Shown: positions 31,642-40,709, numbered from the stretch's first letter. The stretch: 64,000 nucleotides of DNA from Modestobacter sp. L9-4 (GCF_019112525.1 NZ_CP077800.1:2604001-2668000); one strand, 5' to 3'. Notes: generated by a model from the sequence alone, not told the origin. A program made the numbers and translations.

Positions 31642-32639
31642 GCCGCACCGTCCTCGTCGCCCGGCTGGACAACGCCGGCGACGTCCTGCTGCAGGGCCCG
31701 CTGGTGCGCGCGGTCGCGCACGGCGCCGACCGCGTGGTGTTCCTGGCCAGCCCGCAGGGCACCGCCGCCGCCGAGCTGCTGCCCGGCGTGGACGAGGTGC
31801 TCACCTGGCACTGCCCGTGGATCGACGGTCACCCGCAGCCGGTCGACGCCGCCGACCTGGCGGCGCTGGCCGACCGCGTGCGAGCCGCCGGCGTCACCGA
31901 GGCGGTCATCAGCACGAGCTTCCACCAGTCGCCGCTGCCGCTCGCGCTGGTGCTGCGCACCGCGGGGGTGGGCCGGATCAGTGCGATCAGCGTCGACTAC
32001 CCCGGCTCCCTGCTCGACGTCCGGCACCGTGTGGACGACGACCAGCCCGAGCCCGAGCGCGCCCTGTCCCTGGCCCGCGCGGCCGGCTTCGAGCTGCCGG
32101 ACGGCGACGACGGCCGGCTCGCCGTCCGTCGTCCGCTGCCCGCCGTGGACCGGGAGCCGGGCTACGTCGTCCTGCACCCCGGCGCGAGCGTGCCGGCGCG
32201 GGCGTGGCCGGCCGAGCGCTGCGGCGAGGCCGTCGAGGCGCTCGCCGATGCCGGGTACCGCGTCGTCGTCACCGGTGGGCCGGGGGAGCGGGAGCTCACC
32301 GCCACCGTCGCCGGCACCCGCGGTACCGACCTCGGCGGGGCCACCACGCTGGCGGAGATGGCGGCGCTGCTCGACGGCGCCGCCGCGGTCGTGGTCGGCA
32401 ACACCGGCCCCGCGCACCTGGCCGCCGCCGTCGGCACGCCGGTCGTCTCGCTGTTCTCCCCGGTCGTGCCGGCCGTGCGGTGGGCGCCCTACGGCGTCCC
32501 GACCGTGCTGCTCGGCGACCAGTCCGCCCCCTGCCGTGACTCCCGGGCCCGCGAGTGCCCGGTGCCGGGGCACCCCTGTCTGTCCTCCGTCACCGCGGCC
32601 GACGTCGTCGCCGCCGTCGAGAAGCTGGTGGCCGCGTGA
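31638..32639 (+). CDS. heptosyltransferase-like GT9 glycosyltransferase
   Basis: 333 residues, normal for GT9. The start MSRTVLVARLDNAGDVLLQGPLV is the heptosyltransferase N-terminal strand and glycine loop; the C-terminal donor domain has VLHPGASVPARAWPAERCGEA and VVVGNTGPAHLAAAVGTPVVSLFSP, the GT9 sites that hold a nucleotide-heptose. In Gram-negative bacteria GT9 enzymes add heptose to LPS core. Here the acceptor must be a different glycan or lipid. GTG start in a GTGA overlap with the fusion gene and another GTGA overlap at its end. Confidence 0.9.
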   Translation: MSRTVLVARLDNAGDVLLQGPLVRAVAHGADRVVFLASPQGTAAAELLPGVDEVLTWHCPWIDGHPQPVDAADLAALADRVRAAGVTEAVISTSFHQSPLPLALVLRTAGVGRISAISVDYPGSLLDVRHRVDDDQPEPERALSLARAAGFELPDGDDGRLAVRRPLPAVDREPGYVVLHPGASVPARAWPAERCGEAVEALADAGYRVVVTGGPGERELTATVAGTRGTDLGGATTLAEMAALLDGAAAVVVGNTGPAHLAAAVGTPVVSLFSPVVPAVRWAPYGVPTVLLGDQSAPCRDSRARECPVPGHPCLSSVTAADVVAAVEKLVAA

Positions 32640-33601
32640 AGGTCCTGCTCTGGCACGTGCACGGCTCGTGGACGACGTCCTTCGTCCAGGGCGCCCACGA
32701 GTACCTTCTGCCGATCGTCCCGGGCCGCGGGCCCGACGGCCTGGGCCGCGCCCGCACCTGGGACTGGCCCGCCTCGGTGCGCGAGGTGACGCCGGAGCAG
32801 CTGCGCGAGGAGCAGCCCGACGTCGTCGTCCTGCAGCGCACCCGCGACCTGGAGCTCGTGCGCGAGTGGCTGGGGCGCGAGCCCGGCCGCGACCTGCCGG
32901 CGGTGTTCCTGGAGCACAACGCCCCCGACGGCTCGGTGCCCAACACCCGGCACCCGCTGGCCGACCAGGCCGAGATCCCGATCGCGCACGTCACCTACTT
33001 CAACCAGCTCTTCTACGACAACGGCTCGGCGCCCACCACGGTGATCGAGCACGGCATCGTCGACCCCGGCGAGCGCTACACCGGCGAGCTCGCCCGGGCC
33101 GGCGTCGTGGTCAACGAGCCGGTCCGCCGCGGCCGGTACACCGGCGGCGACCTGCTGCCGCTGCTGAGCTCGGCCGCCCCGCTCGACGTCTTCGGCATGG
33201 GCCTGACCGGCCTGCATGAGCGCTACGGCCTGGACCCCGAGCGGGTCGGGCTGTTCGACGACCCGCCGCAGCACGCGATGCACGGCGAGCTGGCCCGCCG
33301 CCGGGTCTACGTCCACCCGGTGCGCTGGACGTCGCTGGGCCTGTCGCTGCTGGAGGCCATGCACCTGGGCATGCCGGTCGTCGGCCTGGCCACCACCGAG
33401 GCCGTCGAGGCGGTGCCTGCCGAGGCCGGCGTGCTGTCGACGAACCCCGCGGTCCTGGCCCGGGCGCTCAAGCACTTCGTCGACGAGCCGGACGCCGCCC
33501 GGCTGGCCGGCAAGGCCGCCCGCGCCGCCGCGCTCGGGCGCTACGGCCTGGACCGCTTCCTCGCCGACTGGGACGCGCTGCTGGCGGAGGTGACCCGGTG
33601 A
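32636..33601 (+). CDS. glycosyltransferase, GT4-like
   Basis: About 321 residues from the GTG at 32636, which overlaps the preceding stop (GTGA). The start is VKVLLWHVHGSWTTSFVQG; the middle has FLEHNAPDG and VIEHGIVDPG; the C-terminal half reads SLGLSLLEAMHLGMPVVGLATTEAVE, the usual E-x7-E region of the GT-B fold. Shorter than typical GT4 proteins but complete. The sugar is unknown; its place in the operon points to a heptose-containing glycan. Ends in another GTGA overlap. Confidence 0.83.
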   Translation: MKVLLWHVHGSWTTSFVQGAHEYLLPIVPGRGPDGLGRARTWDWPASVREVTPEQLREEQPDVVVLQRTRDLELVREWLGREPGRDLPAVFLEHNAPDGSVPNTRHPLADQAEIPIAHVTYFNQLFYDNGSAPTTVIEHGIVDPGERYTGELARAGVVVNEPVRRGRYTGGDLLPLLSSAAPLDVFGMGLTGLHERYGLDPERVGLFDDPPQHAMHGELARRRVYVHPVRWTSLGLSLLEAMHLGMPVVGLATTEAVEAVPAEAGVLSTNPAVLARALKHFVDEPDAARLAGKAARAAALGRYGLDRFLADWDALLAEVTR

Positions 33602-34836
33602 CCGCCGACGTCCTGGACGCCTACCGGCTGCGGATCTCGCTGGTCAGCGAGCACGCCAGCCCGCTGGCCGCCATCGGCGGGGTCGACGCCGGCGGGCAGA
33701 ACGTGCACGTCGCCGCGCTGGCCGCCGGCCTGGCCACCCGCGGTCACGAGGTCACCGTCCACACCCGCCGGGACGACGCCGCGCTCCCCGAGCGGGTGCG
33801 CACCGCCGACGGCTACGACGTCGTGCACGTGACCGCGGGCCCGGCCACCGTGTTGCCCAAGGACGACCTGCTGCAGCACATGGGCACCTTCGCCGACGTG
33901 CTGCGCGCCGCCTGGGTGCTGCAGCCGCCGGACCTGGTGCACGCCCACTTCTGGATGAGCGGCCTGGCCTCGGTGCAGGCCGCCGCGGGTCTCGGCATCC
34001 CGGTGCTGCAGACCTTCCACGCGCTCGGCTCGGTCAAGCGCCGGCACCAGGGCGACGCCGACACCTCGCCCGAGCAGCGCCTGGACCTCGAGCGCGGCCT
34101 GTGCGCCGACGTCGAGCACGTCATCGCCACCTGCACCGACGAGGTCCTCGAGCTGTCCCGGATGGGCCTGACCGGCGACCGCGTCTCGATCGTGCCGTGC
34201 GGCGTCGACACTGCCGAGTTCACCCCGCGCGGCCCGGTCGCCGAGCGCTCCGGGCGCCCGCGGCTGCTCGTGCTGGGCCGGCTCGTCGAGCGCAAGGGCC
34301 AGGAGGACGCCGTCCGTGCCCTGCCCGCCGTCCCCGGCGCCGAGCTGGTCGTCGTCGGCGGGCCGCAGACCCACCTGCTGGACGCCGACCCCGAGGTCCA
34401 GCGGCTGCGTGCGATCGCCGCCGAGCTCGGGGTGGCCGACCGGCTGGTGTTCACCGGTGCCGTCTCGCGGGCCGACGTCCCGGGCTGGATCCGCTCGGCC
34501 GACGTCGTCCTCGCCGTGCCCTGGTACGAGCCCTTCGGCATCACCCCGCTGGAGGCGATGGCCTGCGGCCGCCCGGTCGTGGCCACCGCCGTCGGCGGGC
34601 TGGCCGACTCCGTCGCCGACGGCGTCACCGGCGACCTCGTGCCCCCGCGCGACCCAGCCGCCCTCGGCGCCGCGCTGGCATCCCTGCTCGCGGACGACGA
34701 GCGCCGGGCCGGCTACGGCGCCGCCGGCGTCAAGCGCGCCCGCACCCGTTACCGCTGGTCCCGCGTCGTGGCCGACACCGACGCCGTCTACCGCCAGGTC
34801 CTGGCCGCCCGATCCACCATGGAGGTCGCTCGATGA
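33598..34836 (+). CDS. glycosyltransferase family 4 protein
   Basis: 412 residues, GTG start. The N-terminal domain starts SLVSEHASPLAAIGGVDAGGQNVHVAALA, the GGxDxGGQN-type loop of the sucrose-phosphate synthase/GT4 group. The donor domain has LVLGRLVERKGQEDAVRAL near residue 222 and VPWYEPFGITPLEAMACGRPVVAT (E-x7-E) near 305. Member of the heptose operon; both borders overlap neighbours by 4 bp (GTGA and ATGA). The donor may be a heptose or hexose nucleotide. Confidence 0.9.
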   Translation: MTADVLDAYRLRISLVSEHASPLAAIGGVDAGGQNVHVAALAAGLATRGHEVTVHTRRDDAALPERVRTADGYDVVHVTAGPATVLPKDDLLQHMGTFADVLRAAWVLQPPDLVHAHFWMSGLASVQAAAGLGIPVLQTFHALGSVKRRHQGDADTSPEQRLDLERGLCADVEHVIATCTDEVLELSRMGLTGDRVSIVPCGVDTAEFTPRGPVAERSGRPRLLVLGRLVERKGQEDAVRALPAVPGAELVVVGGPQTHLLDADPEVQRLRAIAAELGVADRLVFTGAVSRADVPGWIRSADVVLAVPWYEPFGITPLEAMACGRPVVATAVGGLADSVADGVTGDLVPPRDPAALGAALASLLADDERRAGYGAAGVKRARTRYRWSRVVADTDAVYRQVLAARSTMEVAR

Positions 34837-35495
34837 CGCAGTCCACCGACCGTGAGGTGGTCTCGCCCGACGCCTGCACGCACCTGACCGGGCACGACCA
34901 CGTCGCCTCGCTGAGCGCGGCACTGGGCAGTCTCAGCGCGCAGGTCGACGTCCTGGACCGCTGGGGCCGGCAGCTCGCCGACGTGCTCACCGGCGAGTCC
35001 CGTGGCCGGCTGCTCGCCGCCGGCAACGGCGGCAGTGCCGCGCAGGCCCAGCACCTCACCGCCGAGCTGGTGGGCCGCTACCGCGCCGACCGCCCGCCGT
35101 TCTCCGCGATCTGCCTGACCGCGGAGACCTCCTCGCTGACCGCGATCGCCAACGACTACCCGGCCGACGAGCTGTTCGCCCGCCAGGTCGAGGCGCACGG
35201 CCGCCCCGGCGACGTGCTGGTGCTGCTGTCGACGTCGGGCCGCAGTCCCAACGCCGTCGCCGCCGCCCGCCGCGCCCGCGACTGCGGCATCACCGTGCTG
35301 GCGATGACCGGGCCGGCGCCGAACCCGCTGGCCGCGATCGCCGACGAGGCGGTGTGCATCGACTCGGAGTGGACCGCCACCGTGCAGGAGTGCCACCTGG
35401 TCGCGCTGCACCTGCTGTGCGCCGCCTTCGACGCCGCGGTGCTCGCCGAGTCGCCGCGGGTGTCCACCACCAACCACGTGGAGGTCGTGCAGTGA
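34833..35495 (+). CDS. gmhA: SIS-domain phosphoheptose isomerase, GmhA type
   Basis: 220 residues (GmhA is about 190-200; here with a ~25-residue N-terminal extension). SIS domain with GNGGSAAQAQHLTAELVGRY near residue 63, LLSTSGRSPNAVAAA, and the active-site TVQECHLVALHLLC near 183, where Glu and His match the family. GmhA converts sedoheptulose 7-phosphate to D-glycero-D-manno-heptose 7-phosphate. ATGA overlap with the upstream GT4 gene and GTGA overlap with the HldE-like gene. The next gene is a heptose kinase, which confirms the assignment. Confidence 0.9.
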   Translation: MTQSTDREVVSPDACTHLTGHDHVASLSAALGSLSAQVDVLDRWGRQLADVLTGESRGRLLAAGNGGSAAQAQHLTAELVGRYRADRPPFSAICLTAETSSLTAIANDYPADELFARQVEAHGRPGDVLVLLSTSGRSPNAVAAARRARDCGITVLAMTGPAPNPLAAIADEAVCIDSEWTATVQECHLVALHLLCAAFDAAVLAESPRVSTTNHVEVVQ

Positions 35496-36838
35496 TCGTC
35501 GTCGTCGGTGACGCCCTGCTCGACGTCGACCTGGTCGGCACCGCCTCCCGGCTCACCCCGGACGCGCCGGTGCCCGTCATCGACGACGCCGTGACCCACG
35601 AGCGCCCTGGCGGTGCCGCGCTGGCCGCCGTCCTGGCCGCGTCCTCGGGCGAGGAGGTCACGCTCGTGGCCCCGGTCGGCGATGACGAGGGTGCCGACCG
35701 GCTGCGGGCGCTGCTCGCCGGCCGGGTGCAGCTCATCGAGATCCCGGCGACCAGCCCCACCGCGGTCAAACAGCGCATCCGGGTCGGCGACCACTCCGTC
35801 GCCCGGCTCGACACCGGGGGAGCGACGACGACCTTCGGCGCCCTGCCCGCCGCGGCGGCCGAGGCCATCGCGACCGCGTCCGCCGTGCTCGTGGCCGACT
35901 ACGGCCGCGGGACGACGTCGGCTCCCGACGTGCGCGCCGCGCTGTCCGCCGCCCGCGGCCCGGTCGTCTGGGACCCGCACCCGCGCGGCGCGGACCCCGT
36001 GCCGTCGGTCCGGCTGGTCACGCCCAACGGGTCCGAGGCCGCCCGGGTGGCGCCCGAGGTCACCGGCGACGGTCTGGCCGCGGTCGGCGCGCGCGCCGAG
36101 GCGCTGATCCGGGCCTGGGGCGTCGGCGCGGTCGCCGTCACCCTCGGCGCCCGTGGCGCGCTGCTGTCCTACGGCGAGGGCGCGCCCATGGTCGTGCCGG
36201 CCACCCCGGTCACCGGCGGCGACCCGTGCGGTGCCGGTGACTCCTTCGCCGCCGCGGTCACCGTCGCGCTCGCCGGTGGTGCCGTGACCGGCGAGGCCGT
36301 CACCGCCGCCGTCGCGGCCGCCGGCGCCTTCGTCGGTCGCGGCGGGGCCACCGCGTGGGACGCCGCACCGGCCGCCGCCGAGCCCACCGCCCCCGACGTC
36401 GACGCGCTGCTCGCCCGGGTGCGCGCCGCCGGTGGAACGGTCGTGGCCACCGGTGGCTGCTTCGACCTGCTGCACGCCGGGCACGTCGCCACGCTGCGGG
36501 CCGCGCGCGGGCTGGGCGACTGCCTGGTCGTCTGCATCAACTCCGACGACTCGGTGCGCCGGCTCAAGGGCCCGACGCGCCCGCTGGTCGCCGCCGAGGA
36601 CCGGGCCCGGGTGCTCGAGGCGCTGGAGTTCGTCGACGCCGTCGTCGTCTTCGGTGAGGACACCCCGTCGGCGGTCCTGGAGCGGCTGCGGCCGGACGTG
36701 TGGGCCAAGGGCGGCGACTACGCCGGCGCCGACCTGCCCGAGTCCGCCGTGCTGCGCACCTGGGGCGGCCAGGCCGTCGTCCTGCCCTACCTGGACGGCC
36801 ACTCGACCACCGCCCTGGTCGAGCGCTCCCGAGTGTGA
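35492..36838 (+). CDS. hldE: bifunctional heptose 7-phosphate kinase / heptose 1-phosphate nucleotidyltransferase, HldE type
   Basis: 448 residues (HldE is about 475). Residues 1-~295 are a PfkB/ribokinase-like kinase with the anion hole GGDPCGAGDSFAAA (base Asp in GAGD). Residues ~310-448 are a cytidylyltransferase-fold domain: GCFDLLHAGHVATLRAAR (HxGH), NSDDSVRRLKGPTRPLV and KGGDY. The protein would make heptose 1,7-bisphosphate and later couple heptose 1-phosphate to a nucleotide, usually ATP. With the GmhA and GmhB activities in the same operon, the path to ADP-D-glycero-beta-D-manno-heptose is complete. GTG start in a GTGA overlap. Confidence 0.9.
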   Translation: MIVVVGDALLDVDLVGTASRLTPDAPVPVIDDAVTHERPGGAALAAVLAASSGEEVTLVAPVGDDEGADRLRALLAGRVQLIEIPATSPTAVKQRIRVGDHSVARLDTGGATTTFGALPAAAAEAIATASAVLVADYGRGTTSAPDVRAALSAARGPVVWDPHPRGADPVPSVRLVTPNGSEAARVAPEVTGDGLAAVGARAEALIRAWGVGAVAVTLGARGALLSYGEGAPMVVPATPVTGGDPCGAGDSFAAAVTVALAGGAVTGEAVTAAVAAAGAFVGRGGATAWDAAPAAAEPTAPDVDALLARVRAAGGTVVATGGCFDLLHAGHVATLRAARGLGDCLVVCINSDDSVRRLKGPTRPLVAAEDRARVLEALEFVDAVVVFGEDTPSAVLERLRPDVWAKGGDYAGADLPESAVLRTWGGQAVVLPYLDGHSTTALVERSRV

Positions 36839-37797
36839 CGGCCGCACCAGGAGGCCATGTTCGCGAGCATGGCCCCGACGGGCGGCCGACCGCGGTCGTC
36901 CTGCGGCCGCTGGGGCTCGGGGACCTGCTGACCGGGGTGCCGGCGATCCGGGGCATCCGGGCCGCCGTCCCCGGTCATCGGCTGGTGCTGGCGACGACGC
37001 GGGCGCTGGAGCCGCTGGCCGCGCTGATCGACGCCGTCGACGAGGTGCTGCCCGCCGTCGAGCTCGAGCCGCTGGACTGGGCCGGCCCGCCGCCGGAGCT
37101 GGCCGTCGACCTGCACGGCAAGGGCCCGGCCTCGCACGTGGTCGTCGCCGGCCTGCACCCGCAGCGGCTGCTCACCTTCGACAGCCCCGGCTACCCGGGC
37201 CCCACCTGGTACGCCGACGAGCACGAGGTGCGGCGCTGGTGCCGGCTGGTCGACGAGGGCCTGGACGTCCGCTGCGCCCCCGACGCGCTCGACCTGCGGG
37301 TCCCCGACGTCGAGCCGCCGGTGCGCGGCGTCGCCGTCGTCCACCCCGGCGCGGCGTTCCCCGGACGGCGCTGGCCGGCCGAGCGGTTCGCCGCCGTCGC
37401 CCGGCACCTGCGGGCGCAGGGCCACGACGTGCGCGTCACCGGCGGCCCGGCCGAGGTCGAGCTGGCCCGCTCGGTGGCCGCCGCTGCCGGGCTCCCCGAC
37501 GACGCGGTGCTCGCCGGGCGCACCAGCTCCCTCGGGCTGGCCGCGGTGGTCGCCGCCGCGGCCGTCGTCGTCTGCGGTGACACCGGGGTCGCCCACCTCG
37601 CCACGGCCTACCGGCGTCCCTCGGTGGTGCTGTTCGGCCCGGTGTCCCCGGCGCTGTGGGGCCCGCCGTCACGCCCGCAGCACGTCGTCCTCTGGCACGG
37701 CGACGGCACCGGCGACCCGCACGGCACCGCGCTCGACCCCGCGCTCGCCCGCATCACCGTCGACGAGGTCACCGCCGCCCTCGACGCACTGCTCTGA
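36835..37797 (+). CDS. heptosyltransferase-like GT9 glycosyltransferase (second copy)
   Basis: About 320 residues from the GTG at 36835 (GTGA overlap). The start VVLRPLGLGDLLTGVPAIRGIR, the VVHPGAAFPGRRWPAERFAAVA site and VVCGDTGVAHLATAYRRPSVVLFGPVSPALWGPP are all GT9 marks. Only loosely similar to the GT9 protein at 31638-32639, so the two probably act at different positions or acceptors. Last gene of the operon; a hairpin follows at 37799-37836. Confidence 0.9.
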   Translation: MTAAPGGHVREHGPDGRPTAVVLRPLGLGDLLTGVPAIRGIRAAVPGHRLVLATTRALEPLAALIDAVDEVLPAVELEPLDWAGPPPELAVDLHGKGPASHVVVAGLHPQRLLTFDSPGYPGPTWYADEHEVRRWCRLVDEGLDVRCAPDALDLRVPDVEPPVRGVAVVHPGAAFPGRRWPAERFAAVARHLRAQGHDVRVTGGPAEVELARSVAAAAGLPDDAVLAGRTSSLGLAAVVAAAAVVVCGDTGVAHLATAYRRPSVVLFGPVSPALWGPPSRPQHVVLWHGDGTGDPHGTALDPALARITVDEVTAALDALL

Positions 37798-37798
37798 C

Positions 37799-37836
37799 GG
37801 AGTCCCAGGGCGCCAGATGTGCACCCTGGGGACTCC
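37799..37836. terminator. bidirectional terminator between the heptose operon and the VWA gene
   Basis: GGAGTCCCAGGGCGC (37799-37813) pairs with GCACCCTGGGGACTCC (37821-37836) with one mismatch and one bulge. The two convergent stops lie directly on either side. The GGAGTCCCAG arm matches the hairpin at 20030-20069. Confidence 0.7.
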
Positions 37837-37837
37837 A

Positions 37838-39508
37838 TCAGCTGCGGCGGCGGATGGCGTCGAAGAGCACGCCCTGCAGGTCCTCGGGGTCCAGGCACGG
37901 GTAGGCCGCACCGCCGGTGGCGTCGCCGATCCGCTGCAGCGCCCCCAGGTCGGCGTCCGGGCCCAGCGCGATGCCGACGACCTTCACCGGACGCGCCGGG
38001 TCGGCCTCCGAGCGCAGCGTGTCCAGCAGCGCCGGGAGGTCGATGGCGGCCTCGTCGTCGTCGTCCTCGCCGTCGGTGATCAGGACGACGGTGTTCACCG
38101 CGTTCGGGTCGTAGGCGTCCCGGGCGGCGCGCACCGCGGCCAGGGTCGTGTCGTAGAGGCCCGTGCCGCCGGGGGAGAGCCGGTCCGGGAGGGTGTCGAA
38201 CTGCTCGTCGATCAGCTGCCGCTGCGTCTTCCCGTCGCCGGCGTCGGCGCCGAAGGTGCGCAGCGGCGCGAGCTCGACCCAGTCGCGGTCGCCGTCGAGC
38301 CGGTGGGCGAAGGCCCAGACGCCGCCGGAGTGGGAGTCGGGCAGCAGGCTCAGCGCGCTCTTGCCGGCGTCGCGCTCCAGCGTGGCCCGGGTGCCGTCGC
38401 CGGCCGGGGCCTCCATCGAGGTGGAGACGTCCATGACGGTGAGCAGCCGGGACGGCGTCGCCAGGCTGGACAGCCGGCCGAGCAGCGCCTGCACCGCAGC
38501 GGCGTCCAGTTCGACCGGCTGCGGGGCGGCCTCCTGGACGCCGGTGCCGGTGCCCGCCCCGAGCGGGGAGCCGCCCTGCTGGTCGCGGAAGCCCGCGGCG
38601 CGCGCCTGCTCGCCGACCGTGTCCGCGGTCAGTGCCTGCACCACGGCGTCCACCGCGCGGCGCTGCAGGTCGTCGTCGACGGGCAGCCGCAGCACCGGGT
38701 AGTCCAGCGACGGGGAGCCCTCGCGCGGGTAGACGGCCACCAGGGCGTCGGAGCCGGCCGCCTGGTTGGCCGCGAGCACCTCCTGCTCGCTGACCGGCAC
38801 CAGCGGGGCGTCCGCGCCGCCGGCGGTGCCGGCGGCCAGCGCGTCGGCGACGGTCGGGACGTCGCCGCGCCCGGCGGCCAGCACGGCCTCGACGACGGCG
38901 TTGTCGGCGTCGTCACCGCCACCGAGGGACTGCCGGACGGCGGCCAGCACCGACACGCCCTCGGCGCTGGCGGCGAGGTCGGGCACGGCCAGCGGGCGGT
39001 CGGTGGTGAGCGCCTCGCCCCAGCTCGGCGGGGTCGCGGTCCAGCCGAGCTGCTCGGCGGCGGCGCGGCTGGTGGCCAGCACGAGCGGGGAGGTGGCCAT
39101 CGAGCCCGCGGCCTGCAGGCGGCTGTCACCGGCGCGCGCCGCCCAGAGCGAGGAGTCGGGCACCCACACCTCGGGCTGCGCGTCCGCCCCCAGCGCGCCC
39201 AGGTCGGCCAGGGTCTGCAGCGGCTCGGTGGCGGTCACCTCGGCGACCGCGCAGGCGCCACCACCCAGGTCGAGCGGCTGGTCGAGCAGCTGCCCGGCCA
39301 GCTGCTCCAGCTCGGGGGCGACGGTGACCGGCACGGTGCGCCGGTCGGTGCAGGCAGCGGCGTCCGCGGCGGGGGGAGCGGACCGGTCACCGCTGGTCCA
39401 CCAGACCAGCCCGGCCACGACCACGGCGGCCACGATCGCGGCCAGCCCGGCCAGCAGGGCGGGGCGGCGGCGGTCGGAACGGGCACGGGTGTGGGCGTGG
39501 CGCCCCAT
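37838..39508 (-). CDS. membrane-anchored solute-binding/von Willebrand factor A protein
   Basis: About 556 residues. A basic start, one membrane helix (about 17-38), then a periplasmic-binding-protein-like domain (about 60-340, VPVTVAPELEQLAGQLLDQ and EVWVPDSSLWAARAG) and a VWA domain from ~360 with the MIDAS motif DVSTSM, then the Thr of GGTGLYD and ITDGEDDDDE. The order binding domain then VWA is seen in actinobacterial surface proteins. Probably binds a metal-dependent ligand outside the cell. The ATG at 39508 has GGAG seven bases ahead. A terminator of the upstream UXS gene lies between them, so it may have its own promoter. Confidence 0.85.
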   Translation of the reverse strand: MGRHAHTRARSDRRRPALLAGLAAIVAAVVVAGLVWWTSGDRSAPPAADAAACTDRRTVPVTVAPELEQLAGQLLDQPLDLGGGACAVAEVTATEPLQTLADLGALGADAQPEVWVPDSSLWAARAGDSRLQAAGSMATSPLVLATSRAAAEQLGWTATPPSWGEALTTDRPLAVPDLAASAEGVSVLAAVRQSLGGGDDADNAVVEAVLAAGRGDVPTVADALAAGTAGGADAPLVPVSEQEVLAANQAAGSDALVAVYPREGSPSLDYPVLRLPVDDDLQRRAVDAVVQALTADTVGEQARAAGFRDQQGGSPLGAGTGTGVQEAAPQPVELDAAAVQALLGRLSSLATPSRLLTVMDVSTSMEAPAGDGTRATLERDAGKSALSLLPDSHSGGVWAFAHRLDGDRDWVELAPLRTFGADAGDGKTQRQLIDEQFDTLPDRLSPGGTGLYDTTLAAVRAARDAYDPNAVNTVVLITDGEDDDDEAAIDLPALLDTLRSEADPARPVKVVGIALGPDADLGALQRIGDATGGAAYPCLDPEDLQGVLFDAIRRRS

Positions 39509-39619
39509 CTGGGATCTCCGTCGTGTCCCCAGGCCCCTCACGGGTGCCCGGCGCCCCCTGGGCGAGCGGCCGTCGTCGGTGGGCAACTGTACCCATCCGG
39601 ACAGGCCACGTCAGGGGCC

Positions 39620-39643
39620 GCTGACCACCGCCCGGTGGTCAGC
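39620..39643 (-). terminator. hairpin at the end of the UDP-glucuronate decarboxylase gene
   Basis: Perfect 10-bp stem (39620-39629 with 39634-39643) and GCCC loop; overlaps the stop codon at 39639-39641. Confidence 0.55.
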
Positions 39644-40628
39644 CGACCTGTGTCAGCGCCGCCTCGCGCTGGGCGGCGAACCACGCCACGGTGCGGCGCA
39701 GGCCCTCCTCGGAGGTGACCGTCGGCGCCCAGCCGAGGGCCTCGGTGGCCAGCGTGGTGTCGGGGCGGCGCACCTTCGGGTCGTCGACGGGCAGGTCGAT
39801 GAAGCCGATCTCGGACTCCGAGCCGGTGAGCTCGACGATCCAGCGGGCCAGCTCCAGCATCGACAGCTCGTCGGGGTTGCCGACGTTCATCGGGCCGGTC
39901 TCGGTGGACAGCGCCAGCGCCAGGATGCCGCGCACGGTGTCGTCGACGTAGCAGATGGAGCGGGTCTGCGACCCGTCGCCGGCCACCGTCAGCGGCCGTC
40001 CGGAGAGCGCCTGACCGACGAAGGCGGGGATGGCGCGACCGTCGTCGGCGCGCATCCGCGGGCCGTAGGTGTTGAAGATGCGCACGATCGCGGTGTCGAT
40101 GCCCTGCGAGGTGCGGTAGGCGGTGGTCAGCGCCTCGCTGAACCGCTTGGCCTCGTCGTAGACGCCGCGCGGGCCGACCGGGTTGACGTTGCCCCAGTAG
40201 TCCTCGCGCTGCGGGTGCTGCAGCGGGTCGCCGTACACCTCGGAGGTGGAGGCCAGCAAGAAGCGGGCGCCCTTCTCCTTGGCCAGGCCCAGCGCGTGCA
40301 GGGTGCCCAGGCTGCCGACCTTGAGGGTCTCGATCGGCATCTTCAGGTAGTCCAGCGGGCTGGCGGGGGAGGCGAAGTGCAGCACCAGGTCGACCGGTCC
40401 GGGCACGTGCACGTAGTCGGTGACGTCGCAGCGCACCAGCCGGAAGCCGGGGTGCTCCATCAGGTGCAGCACGTTCTCCGGCGACCCGGTGAGGAAGTTG
40501 TCCAGGCAGACGACCTCGACGCCCCGGTCGAGCAGCTGCTCGCACAGGTGGGAACCGAGGAACCCGGCCCCGCCGGTCACCACCGCGCGGCGGACCTCCC
40601 GCGGAGTGACTGCACCCTGGACTGCCAT
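39639..40628 (-). CDS. UDP-glucuronate decarboxylase (UDP-xylose synthase type SDR)
   Basis: 329 residues. Extended SDR with the NAD motif [15 protein letters not shown] near residue 19, STSEVYGDP and the catalytic YDEAK. The segment [30 protein letters not shown] is the UXS signature and separates it from GalE, RmlB and the heptose epimerase HldD. It converts UDP-glucuronate to UDP-xylose with CO2 release. GGAG precedes the ATG at 40628. It could supply a pentose for the surface glycans built by the nearby enzymes. Confidence 0.88.
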   Translation of the reverse strand: MAVQGAVTPREVRRAVVTGGAGFLGSHLCEQLLDRGVEVVCLDNFLTGSPENVLHLMEHPGFRLVRCDVTDYVHVPGPVDLVLHFASPASPLDYLKMPIETLKVGSLGTLHALGLAKEKGARFLLASTSEVYGDPLQHPQREDYWGNVNPVGPRGVYDEAKRFSEALTTAYRTSQGIDTAIVRIFNTYGPRMRADDGRAIPAFVGQALSGRPLTVAGDGSQTRSICYVDDTVRGILALALSTETGPMNVGNPDELSMLELARWIVELTGSESEIGFIDLPVDDPKVRRPDTTLATEALGWAPTVTSEEGLRRTVAWFAAQREAALTQVG

Positions 40629-40709
40629 CGACGAGCTCCTGTCTGCCGCACCCGCGCGCCGGACCGCGCGGCCTGCGTCGTCCTGTCTACCCGGAGATCA
40701 ACTTCGCAC

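Noticed and set aside
39639-40628. The SDR as the missing HldD heptose epimerase
   Set aside because: The YWGNVNP-GPR-YDEAKR segment is the UDP-xylose synthase signature; HldD lacks it.
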